Below are positions 14,380 through 22,749 of a DNA stretch of 39,556 nt, in pieces. The stretch is from Tannerella sp. (GTDB taxonomy: Bacteria; Bacteroidota; Bacteroidia; Bacteroidales; Tannerellaceae): assembly GCA_031257565.1 (NCBI GenBank), contig JAIROL010000288.1:1-39556 (forward strand), given 5' to 3'. The position numbers and the translations under genes were made by a program. Under the pieces are notes generated by a model that saw only the letters and a program-made list of their open reading frames with translations, searched no databases and was not told where the DNA came from. Every line of letters starts with the position of its first letter. The stretch's first letter is position 1.

Positions 14380-17211
14380 TTAAAATCCAAGTGTTAATCC
14401 CACGACTACGCTTCGGTTCAACGGAGTTGTCGCTCCATAAGATTCCGGATCGGCAATCTCGATTTTATCGAAACACAATAAGTCAACACCTCTTACATAC
14501 AGCTTTGCATTATCTATAAATCCGGTTTTCCGCATCGCTGTTTCGGGCAGGCGGTAATACAATTCAACATGACGTAACTTCAGGAACGAACGGTCTTCCA
14601 GCCAAATCGTATTAACCTTGAAGTTGTTATTACTGCTTTGAGAACTCAATGCCGGATATTTGGCATTTTGATTATCCGGCGTCCAACGATTTTCATAATA
14701 ATGTACGGAAATATTGGCGTTATTAACCAACGGGCGATAAAGGCTCTTTGTATCCAATATAGCCGAATAATTACCTGTTCCCTGGAACATCGCCGCGAGA
14801 CCCAATCCTTTATATTCGGCGCCCAGTTTAAATGAATAATATATTTCAGGGCAAAGCGTATTATATCCGATGGCAGTTACGTCATTATCATCAACCTTGC
14901 CGTCATTGTTTACGTCCTTATATTTTATATCGCCGGGTCTTACCTGATTAAATGCATGAGGTACGCTGCCTTCAATATCAGCCTGATCTTTAAAGAAGCC
15001 TTCGGCTATCAATCCGTACAGTTGTCCCACCGGTTTATTTGTACGGATCAGGTTATCGTAGGCTCTGGTTTCCTCGTATTGTTCTTTAATCTCATTCTTA
15101 TTCAACGTAAAAGTTGCTCCGATATTAAAATTAAAGTCGCCTGCCGTTTTGTAGTAATCGGCGCCTGCTTCAAAACCATAACTGTCTACGATACCGCCGT
15201 TTTCGTAGGGGGCGTCAAATCCAAGAACAGTAGAATATTTGCCGTTCGACAGTACCCAGATATTTTTTCGTTTTTGATAATAGCCGTCAATCGTCAGGTT
15301 TAGTCCTCCGAAAATCGCAGCGTCCAACCCGATATTATACTTTATAGCTTTCTCGTGCGTCGGATTCTGTGTTGCCAAACGGCTTAGTTTCCAGGCGCCG
15401 GCCGGATTGTAACTTCCATCCATCGGATATTGCGTACCGCTTACATATCTGTCTTCCCAATAACTTTCGATCCGGTTATCGTCATCATCGACAGGAATAT
15501 TATCGCGGTTGATAATACCGAATGATGCACGCAGTTTCATGAAATCAACAGCTGAATGACCGGACATAAAATCCTCTTTCGACAATACCCACGCAGCGGA
15601 TACAGTCGGCGAATACCCCCAACGACTGCTTGGCGCCAGTTTATTGGCGGCAGATGCGACCAGTGCAATATCTGCATAATAACGTTCTTTGTATCCGTAG
15701 TGCGCATAGAGCGAAAGGTTTTGACGATACCAGGTATTGTCTATATCTCGGATATCCCTATACTCATAATCCCATTTGAATTGTGAATAAATACTGTGAT
15801 CTCCGAATGTATTCCGATAGTTCAAGCCAATATCAAAGTTAAACGCCCGTGTCCATGAATCCAATTCGGAACTTGTACCTAATGCAGAATTCGTACCTCC
15901 CGTATACTTTTGCAAGTTATCCATATTAGGAGCGCCGTTCAACCATTCGGTTACGGCATAACTGCCATACGAATAGGTACGCGAATGGTTCTCAAGGTAA
16001 GTAGCCACATTATCATAAGCCATCCTGAAACTACCGCCTAATCCGGGCAATATGATCGACAAGTCTTGCTTTAACGCCATATCTGCAAACAACGAACGTC
16101 TGTGCATCTTTGTATAACCGGCGTCCTGCGATTGAGCCACCGGGTTAAGCGTTCCGTTCCAGGTTGAATTACCCGCCCAGATACCATCCTGATTTTTAAT
16201 TGGAAAAGCGGCGGCAGGAATTGTATAAATCATATCCCACAAGTTCGCAACATCGCCCGGTCGACTCATTTCGGCCAGTGTTCCCAGTATTTTCAACTCC
16301 AGTTTTGTCGTTGGCGTCAGGTCTATATCCAGATTTGTTCTCAGGTTGGATCTGGAGAATTTATCCTGCGTAGAATAGCCGTCTTTCGCGTTTTCCGATT
16401 TAATAAAACCTGAGTTGTTATGCAAGTCTGCCATTGCATAATAGCGGAAAGCCTTACCGCCTCCACGAAAACTGACGTTATAAATGTTGGTTGCGCCGGA
16501 ATTTTTAAATGCCTCCTCTATCCAGTCTATATTCGGATATAAAGAAGGATAGGTTCCTGATTTAAATGCCTGTAATTCGGCTTCCGAATATCTGACTGCC
16601 TGTCCATCGTTGACCAGCGCTTCATTCATCGCATTCCCATACGTAAAAGCGTCTACAAATTCAGGACGGCGTACCTGCCGGTTAAACGCATGGTCGTAAG
16701 AGAATTTCACCTCTCTCGATTCGTATTTGCCTCGTCGGGTAACAATATTAATAGCTCCATTAGCGCCTTTGTATCCATAAAGAGCCGTAGCAGCCGCATC
16801 TTTCAATACCGTAACCGATTCGACCTCTTCGGGCGAAACCAATCGAATATCCCGTTCAATGCCGTCTACCAGAATAAGCGGCGCATTACCCGAGTTTTGC
16901 AATGTTTGCAATCCTCTTACATAAAATGTATTATTGTAATCAAAATAGTTGCCGTTACCCTGAAGTGCGGTAACCCCCAGTACATTCCCAAACATAGAAC
17001 TACCGATATCTCTTGAAGAACGCTTATTCAGTTCTTCGCCGGAAACCGTATAGGTAGAAGACGTCGTTTCTTCCAGATTCTGTATAATTCCGTTTCCTGT
17101 ATTTACAACTTGACCGGCACGATTGTCCGGGATGTTTCCATCTTGGGCAAATCCTTGCAATCCCACACGGGCAAGAAGCGCCAGAATTAATAATATTTTT
17201 TTATTTTTCAT
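14380..17211 (-). CDS. SusC/RagA TonB-dependent transporter lacking the N-terminal regulatory domain
   Basis: A 943-residue outer-membrane barrel with signal peptide (cleaved near FAQDG, residue 23). The plug domain starts almost at once: SSTYTVSGEELNKRSS (about 52-67), then NTFYVRGLQTLQNSGNAPLILVDGIERDI with the SusC signature VLKDAAATALYGYKGANGAINI near residue 140. The CarboxypepD_reg-like domain that normally precedes the plug is absent, as is a clear TonB-box stretch, so it is about 100 residues shorter than its neighbour. The C-terminal strand ends in Phe (SVVVGLTLGF). Its ATG is the end of leader array B, the same leader type as before darB. Confidence 0.93.
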   Translation of the reverse strand: MKNKKILLILALLARVGLQGFAQDGNIPDNRAGQVVNTGNGIIQNLEETTSSTYTVSGEELNKRSSRDIGSSMFGNVLGVTALQGNGNYFDYNNTFYVRGLQTLQNSGNAPLILVDGIERDIRLVSPEEVESVTVLKDAAATALYGYKGANGAINIVTRRGKYESREVKFSYDHAFNRQVRRPEFVDAFTYGNAMNEALVNDGQAVRYSEAELQAFKSGTYPSLYPNIDWIEEAFKNSGATNIYNVSFRGGGKAFRYYAMADLHNNSGFIKSENAKDGYSTQDKFSRSNLRTNLDIDLTPTTKLELKILGTLAEMSRPGDVANLWDMIYTIPAAAFPIKNQDGIWAGNSTWNGTLNPVAQSQDAGYTKMHRRSLFADMALKQDLSIILPGLGGSFRMAYDNVATYLENHSRTYSYGSYAVTEWLNGAPNMDNLQKYTGGTNSALGTSSELDSWTRAFNFDIGLNYRNTFGDHSIYSQFKWDYEYRDIRDIDNTWYRQNLSLYAHYGYKERYYADIALVASAANKLAPSSRWGYSPTVSAAWVLSKEDFMSGHSAVDFMKLRASFGIINRDNIPVDDDDNRIESYWEDRYVSGTQYPMDGSYNPAGAWKLSRLATQNPTHEKAIKYNIGLDAAIFGGLNLTIDGYYQKRKNIWVLSNGKYSTVLGFDAPYENGGIVDSYGFEAGADYYKTAGDFNFNIGATFTLNKNEIKEQYEETRAYDNLIRTNKPVGQLYGLIAEGFFKDQADIEGSVPHAFNQVRPGDIKYKDVNNDGKVDDNDVTAIGYNTLCPEIYYSFKLGAEYKGLGLAAMFQGTGNYSAILDTKSLYRPLVNNANISVHYYENRWTPDNQNAKYPALSSQSSNNNFKVNTIWLEDRSFLKLRHVELYYRLPETAMRKTGFIDNAKLYVRGVDLLCFDKIEIADPESYGATTPLNRSVVVGLTLGF

Positions 17212-17263
17212 GTGTACATTTTTTATTTTTTAACATTTCGGTAACATGGAACTCACAGCATGT

Positions 17264-17305
17264 TCATAACTCTTTGGCGCAAGCCGTTTTGCATGTTCGT
17301 TTCAT
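17264..17305 (-). CDS. Leader mini-ORF B2, 13 residues
   Basis: MKRTCKTACAKEL then TGA. The first five residues equal those of the array A peptides; the 29-bp deletion then shifts the frame. Translation is unproven, and the short length argues for a regulatory upstream ORF, or a decayed one, more than a functional peptide. Confidence 0.3.
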   Translation of the reverse strand: MKRTCKTACAKEL

Positions 17306-17357
17306 GTGTACATTTTTTATTTTTTAACATTTCGGTAACATGGAACTCACAGCATGT

Positions 17358-17399
17358 TCATAACTCTTTGGCGCAAGCCGTTTTGCATGTTCGTTTCAT
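17358..17399 (-). CDS. Leader mini-ORF B1, 13 residues
   Basis: Identical in sequence to mini-ORF B2 and located 44 bp after the SusD stop codon. It is the first ATG of array B. Confidence 0.3.
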   Translation of the reverse strand: MKRTCKTACAKEL

Positions 17400-17443
17400 A
17401 CGAATATTTATTTTTATATTAAAGTAGCAGGACGGGCTTCAAA

Positions 17444-19378
17444 TTACCACCCGGGATTTTGTACCAGTCCATATCCTTTGTTTATCTCTCCCAGCGGAAA
17501 TGGAGACAGATACCATTTGGGGTCAAATCCATTTGTCCACCACACGCGAGTAGGACTACTGATTCTTTTCTTTTCATACCGAAAGGCAGGCCAGGGAACG
17601 CCTGCATCCTTGTCGGCGCCGAACCATTGTCCCTCTTTATCGGTACGGGTAATCATAAGCATATACAGCGGTTGTTCAAATTTCGACTTCATCTTGTAAC
17701 GGATCATGTCGAAGAAACGGCTATCTTCCATTCCCAATTCGCAAGCGCGCTCGCGTAATATTTCTGCCAGCAAAGCATCCTTATCCGTCGTCAGGTTCTT
17801 GCCGGGATTAGATTCAACCAGGCCTTTCATTCCTACGCGTGCACGGATAATATCAACTTGCCTGACGGCTTCCGTCAACTGTCCTTTCTGACAAAGCGCT
17901 TCGGCATAATTTAAGTATACTTCCGCCAAGCGGAGATAGCACCAGTGCACGTCTTCGCGAGTTGAATTATCGCCCAGAAAATATTTCTGTAACGTATATC
18001 CCGTAGCGTAGCGTGCATGTTCAGTGGTTTGCGCTTGCTTGGAGTCGTAGCCGCCAACCCATATTTCATATACATTTCCGCTCATATTGCCTGTAGTCCA
18101 GTCTAACGATTTCGGCAAGCCGTTTACAATCGCAGTTTCATACAAACGCGGATCACGCGTTAAGACGACTCCGTCCGCAGGATTATTCACCCGCTCGATA
18201 AACATTTCATCAAGCAGCCCCTCCTGTTCGGCTTTGTTCCAATCGAAAGGGGTACCGTCTGCCCACGGAAACATTTCCACATAATCATGAGTCGGATTAT
18301 ATCCGCGACCATTGGCGTTCTGTAGCTGCCACCATGAGTATGTACCGGAAGTATGACTGTCGCTGGTCAGCACGCGTACCGAATGTAATACTTCCGTACT
18401 CGTCAATCTGTAATAGGCTTTACGAAAAGCCAAACGATAATCCTCCGGACGTGTTCCGGCGGCTTGCTCCAGCGCAAATTGCTGCCGGGCGCTCAATTCT
18501 CTGAAAAAGTCCTCGCAGGCCGTCAGGCAACGATCCCACAGTTCGGACTTGTATCCGCCATACCACACATTGTGATTGGTAGCAGCCTCTCCTTCCATGT
18601 AAGGCTGGTTATCATTAAATAGAGGAGAAGCGGCGAAAAGTAAAATAGACGTTTTTAATCCCATTGCGCCTGCTTTTGTCCAGCGACCCGCTTCATTGGC
18701 CGAATTGCCGACCTGCCAGGGGAGAACCGCCGCAGCTTCATCCAGTAGCTCCGTCATAAAATTCACTGTTTCTTCCACTGTGCCGCGAGGCATTTCATAC
18801 GTAGCATCTGTTCCTGAGAAAGAGCCTTTAAGAATAGGGATGCCGCCGTAATGACGGAACATATCCCAATAGCGAGAAGCGATCAAACATTTGGCTTCCG
18901 CTTTCAATCGTTCCTTTTCCGATGCATCCATGCCGGGTACCTCCTCTATTTTTTCAAGAAACAACCATGCATAGCGTACAGCTTCCCACACGTTAGAGCG
19001 GGTATAGTCAAATTTGTCGGCACGGATTCCATAACCGGCAGTGTGCGTTCCCGAATAATAGTTGCCATACATTGAAAAACCCGTCCATGTGGTCACCCAA
19101 AGATCGGACAAAGCTTCAAACTTCCCAATCCAGTAACTATGCGTGTAAGGAGGGTTACTACTGTTGCTATACTGCAATCCGTAGTATTGGAGCGCATAAA
19201 TACCGGTAAGAAACTGACGGGCATATTCCGCATTATTGAAAACAGTATCCATTGTTACCGATCCGCCGGGAGCTTTTTCCAGAAAATCATTTCCAAACCT
19301 GATGTCGTCGACGCACGAGCTAACTGAAAAACCAATTACCGCAACAAGGCCGATCAACCGCTTATTTATTTCTTTCAT
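17444..19378 (-). CDS. SusD/RagB-family lipoprotein
   Basis: A 644-residue lipoprotein with lipobox VIGFSVSSC (Cys22). SusD signatures include LIASRYWDMFRHYGGIPIL (around 165-185), CYLRLAEVYLNYAEALCQKG (near 480) and the C-terminal RACELGMEDSRFFDMIRYKM, ending GLVQNPGW. At 644 residues it is somewhat longer than typical SusD proteins, with inserted loops in the middle. It pairs with the SusC gene 18 bp upstream and is followed by leader array B and a second SusC/SusD pair. Confidence 0.95.
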   Translation of the reverse strand: MKEINKRLIGLVAVIGFSVSSCVDDIRFGNDFLEKAPGGSVTMDTVFNNAEYARQFLTGIYALQYYGLQYSNSSNPPYTHSYWIGKFEALSDLWVTTWTGFSMYGNYYSGTHTAGYGIRADKFDYTRSNVWEAVRYAWLFLEKIEEVPGMDASEKERLKAEAKCLIASRYWDMFRHYGGIPILKGSFSGTDATYEMPRGTVEETVNFMTELLDEAAAVLPWQVGNSANEAGRWTKAGAMGLKTSILLFAASPLFNDNQPYMEGEAATNHNVWYGGYKSELWDRCLTACEDFFRELSARQQFALEQAAGTRPEDYRLAFRKAYYRLTSTEVLHSVRVLTSDSHTSGTYSWWQLQNANGRGYNPTHDYVEMFPWADGTPFDWNKAEQEGLLDEMFIERVNNPADGVVLTRDPRLYETAIVNGLPKSLDWTTGNMSGNVYEIWVGGYDSKQAQTTEHARYATGYTLQKYFLGDNSTREDVHWCYLRLAEVYLNYAEALCQKGQLTEAVRQVDIIRARVGMKGLVESNPGKNLTTDKDALLAEILRERACELGMEDSRFFDMIRYKMKSKFEQPLYMLMITRTDKEGQWFGADKDAGVPWPAFRYEKKRISSPTRVWWTNGFDPKWYLSPFPLGEINKGYGLVQNPGW

Positions 19379-19396
19379 ACAGTTAATGTTTTATTT

Positions 19397-22300
19397 TTAG
19401 AATCCGAGTTTAAGACTCAACGAGTAAGTCTTTTGTAAAGGATAAGTGGGCGCGTTGCTCGCTCTCGATTCCGGATCGCCCCACATATAATCCGTAAAAG
19501 TCAGCAGGTTATATCCGCTTAAAGCCAATTGGCAAGCGTTCAATTTTATCTTTTTCATGAACGGGAAGTTAAAATTGTAAGCTATTTGCAGACTTTTCAA
19601 CCGCAGGTAGCTGGCGTCGGCTTCAAAAAGGGTTGAACCCCGGTAGTTATTGGTAGCATGCGTCCAGGTAGGGCGCGGATATTTGGCGGCTTGCGAAGGA
19701 TTATCTTCCGTCCATGTGTTATAAACATGGTATTTCAGTAAACCTCCCTGCGTTTGACTGTCATTGCTCACAAAAGGTCTGGCAAACACGTCGGAAATCT
19801 GTCGACTTACCTCCCAGGCTCCCGTCCATTGCAGCGACACGTCGAAATTTTTCCAGCTGAAGCCCATATTAACGCCGGCCAGATATTGCGGATCGTCCGT
19901 ATAACCATAGTCGTAACTGGCGTCTTCCGTATTAATCACGCCGTCTCCGTTAAGGTCCACAAAAACGGCGTCTCCGGGACGAAGTGCAACTCCGTGATCA
20001 GGAAGAGCAATCCCAAATGTTTTTTCATAAAGCTCGGGCGTACTTTCATCATAGAATCTCCAGAATTTATATAAGGAACGCGCGCCTATGCGATGCCCTT
20101 TCTGATACAGCCAGTCATAATTCTGGGGCGTTTCCTTTTTTTCAATAATTTCATTCTGATTGTTGGATAAATTTATACCAAAATAATAACGGAAATTTTT
20201 CCCTATCCGGTCGTCCCAGCGCAAAGAGAGTTCCCATCCCCAGCTTTTCACCTCGCCCAGGTTTGCCTGCGGAACGGAGAAGCCTATAATAGCCGGAGCC
20301 GTCGCATCGGATAATAAGATGTCCGTACGTTCTTCACGAAAATAATCAACGCTCGCCTTTAAGCGTTCATTCAAAATACTGAGATCCGCTCCATAATTTT
20401 GTTTGAGCGCTTTTTCCCAGGTTACTTCCGCATTATTCTTTCCGGCCTCTTTAGCGCCTAACAATACATTCCTGTTTGTTCCGAAATAGTAGGCAATACC
20501 ATTATTACCGGCATTATTTCCACGATTAAAAAGCTGGTCAAGATCGACTAAATACGGATCGGCGGTGTACAGAAAACGGCCGCTGTCTGGAATATCATTT
20601 CCTACCAGTCCTAATGAGGCGCGTAACTTCATGAAATTAATAACCGGTCTGATCGATTTCCAGAAACTTTCCTCGCTGACCGCCCATCCCACGGAGCCTG
20701 CCGGAAAGAATCCGAAGCGTCTGTCTTCATGGAAGTTCTCAGAACCATTATAGCCCATATTGAATTCAGCCATATAACGATTTTTCCAGTTATAGGTAAC
20801 GCGTCCTACAAGACCGACCATCCCTCTCGGAATATCCGGATAGGGGGTAGGATAATACTTCTTCTCCTGATTATAAAGGACTAATGCGCTTACCGTATGG
20901 TCTCCGAAGCTTCTGTTGTAATCGAAAGCGGCTTCCATGTACCAGTTACGATCTTTCCCTCGTCTCTCGGTATAAGTAGTCTGGTTGTTTTCGCCGGCTT
21001 TTTTATAAGCCATCGTTCCATCGTCCATAAGTACGGGAGTATACCTGGCTGTAGCCGCGCTCGCATCCTTGTAAATATAAAAGGAACTATTGTACGCCCC
21101 CTTCACCCTGAATGAAAGCCCTTTGGTGATAAAATCAAGTTTCTGGTTCAGTATAAGATCGACATTCAATTTGTTATTGCTTGTTGCCATGAATCCGTTA
21201 CCATAATAGGTTCCGATACCATTGGCGCCAACAAAAGGCATATTCTCGTCGGGATCGCTGACAACATAATTATTAGCGGCAGTTATTAATTTTCCGTCAA
21301 TTATTCCCGGACCGGAAAACGGAGTCGACCAATAAAGGGACCTTACCATACCGCTACTTCCCTGTCCGGTATAAGGTTTATTGGAATTATCTACATTTCC
21401 GCCTATATTAATAGAAATTGTAGTAGATTTGGTTACGTCAATATCCAGATTTGAGCGATAATTAAAACGATTATACTGATAAGACAAATCGTAAGGTAAA
21501 TTGAAATCTTTGAAAAGACCTCCTTGCGTATATGCGCCGGCAGAAACAAAATAGCGTACCCTGTCTGTTCCGCCCGAAATATTTATATTGTGTTGCGTTT
21601 GCAATGTGGCGTCTTTCAAAACATAGTCTATCCAGTCCGTACTGGGATAACGAATCGGGTCGGATCCGGTTCTGAATTTATCTATAACCTTTGCCGTAAA
21701 GGTCTCCGGAGTACCGTCAAGCCTGTTTATCAGATTGTGGAATTCGGCATATTCAAGCGAGCTCGCTTTTTCTACTAATTTAGTAGGCATAAGAACGCTG
21801 CCGGATGTACTGAATGAAATCTTAGCTTGTCCTTCCTTGCCGCGTTTGGTGGTAATTAAAACGACGCCGTTTGCTCCGCGAACGCCAAACACGGCGGTAG
21901 CCGACGCGTCTTTCAGCACGGTAATGCTTTCAATTTCATTGGGGTCAATGTCATTAAAACCACGTTCCACGCCATCTACTTGTATAAGAGGGTTCGCATT
22001 CTGAAAAGTCGCCTTACCACGAACAAAAATGGAGGCCGCATCAGAACCCGGTTCGCCCGAATACTGTATGGAAGTAATACCCGTCATGAGCCCTGAAAGA
22101 ACATTCGAGACGGATCCAACCGGAGATCTCAGTAGCTCGTCGCCTTTCACTCCCGAGATGGCTCCCGTCACCGTCACTTTCTTCTGTACTCCGTAAGCCA
22201 CAACCTGAACTTCGTCCAAAAGTTGCACATCTTCTTTCAGCGTCACTCGAATAACGCTTTTACCATCCACGGCTATTTCCTGAGTCACATAGCCCACGTA

Positions 22301-22564
22301 GCTAATCTTCAGTTTAGCATTTGCCGCCACATTCGTTAATGAGAAGTTACCGTCAATGTCGGTAATAACGCCATTTACAGTACCAACCACAGTCACGCTT
22401 GCGCCGATCACCGCCTCGCCCTCGCTATCAACCACCGTACCGGTCACAGACTTCGTCTGAGCGAAAGCCGTATTGACCATTACGGAAAAAAGCGCAGCAA
22501 GTAAAATTTGGGGAATTTTTTTTCTGAAGCTTATAAGCTTCTGCTTTTTTCGACCATTTTTCAT
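19397..22564 (-). CDS. SusC/RagA-family TonB-dependent transporter
   Basis: A full-length 1055-residue SusC. The signal peptide ends near NTAFAQ (residue 36). A CarboxypepD_reg-like domain follows (SVTGTVVDSEGEAVIGASVT to about residue 115), then a TonB-box-like stretch (LLDEVQVVAYGVQKK), the plug (SIFVRGKATFQNANPLIQVD, ESITVLKDASATAVFGVRGA) and a long beta-barrel ending SLSLKLGF. It moves a SusD-captured ligand into the periplasm with TonB energy. First gene of the SusC-SusD-leader-SusC-SusD operon. Confidence 0.96.
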   Translation of the reverse strand: MKNGRKKQKLISFRKKIPQILLAALFSVMVNTAFAQTKSVTGTVVDSEGEAVIGASVTVVGTVNGVITDIDGNFSLTNVAANAKLKISYVGYVTQEIAVDGKSVIRVTLKEDVQLLDEVQVVAYGVQKKVTVTGAISGVKGDELLRSPVGSVSNVLSGLMTGITSIQYSGEPGSDAASIFVRGKATFQNANPLIQVDGVERGFNDIDPNEIESITVLKDASATAVFGVRGANGVVLITTKRGKEGQAKISFSTSGSVLMPTKLVEKASSLEYAEFHNLINRLDGTPETFTAKVIDKFRTGSDPIRYPSTDWIDYVLKDATLQTQHNINISGGTDRVRYFVSAGAYTQGGLFKDFNLPYDLSYQYNRFNYRSNLDIDVTKSTTISINIGGNVDNSNKPYTGQGSSGMVRSLYWSTPFSGPGIIDGKLITAANNYVVSDPDENMPFVGANGIGTYYGNGFMATSNNKLNVDLILNQKLDFITKGLSFRVKGAYNSSFYIYKDASAATARYTPVLMDDGTMAYKKAGENNQTTYTERRGKDRNWYMEAAFDYNRSFGDHTVSALVLYNQEKKYYPTPYPDIPRGMVGLVGRVTYNWKNRYMAEFNMGYNGSENFHEDRRFGFFPAGSVGWAVSEESFWKSIRPVINFMKLRASLGLVGNDIPDSGRFLYTADPYLVDLDQLFNRGNNAGNNGIAYYFGTNRNVLLGAKEAGKNNAEVTWEKALKQNYGADLSILNERLKASVDYFREERTDILLSDATAPAIIGFSVPQANLGEVKSWGWELSLRWDDRIGKNFRYYFGINLSNNQNEIIEKKETPQNYDWLYQKGHRIGARSLYKFWRFYDESTPELYEKTFGIALPDHGVALRPGDAVFVDLNGDGVINTEDASYDYGYTDDPQYLAGVNMGFSWKNFDVSLQWTGAWEVSRQISDVFARPFVSNDSQTQGGLLKYHVYNTWTEDNPSQAAKYPRPTWTHATNNYRGSTLFEADASYLRLKSLQIAYNFNFPFMKKIKLNACQLALSGYNLLTFTDYMWGDPESRASNAPTYPLQKTYSLSLKLGF

Positions 22565-22749
22565 ATTTTTTTTTTAAAGTAACACTGCAAATGTGAAAAG
22601 AATAAAATGAAACTGCCATGTAATAATGTACTTATTCATATATTTTTAAATATATACTTAACGAATGACAAAAAATGTACGATTTTACATGTTTGTACAA
22701 TTTTATATTCCGTCTAATAAAATCAACTATCTCAATGATTTATTGAATT
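22565..22749 (-). promoter_or_regulatory. Upstream region of the tandem SusC/SusD operon
   Basis: An AT-rich 185-bp gap. CACATTTG (minus strand, at about 22589-22596) is an imperfect TAnnTTTG box, and TGTAC/GTACA form a dyad with a 14-bp centre at 22676-22699 that could bind a regulator. No clear terminator is seen for the MMPL gene that ends at 22750, so read-through from the export operon into the SusC genes is possible. Confidence 0.3.

Larger units (their letters stand above)
17209..17399 (-). repeat. Leader-minigene array B: two identical 94-bp tandem units
   Basis: The two units, 17303-17396 and 17209-17302, are identical at every base and bounded by ATG codons at 17397-17399, 17303-17305 and 17209-17211; the last is the SusC start. 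They match array A except for a 29-bp deletion after ACATGCAA and a few substitutions. The A-rich end TTAAAAAATAAAAAATGTACAC before each ATG is identical to that before darB. TGCAA and TTGCG flanking AACGGC can pair, replacing the stem of array A. The array fills most of the SusD-SusC gap. Confidence 0.9.
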
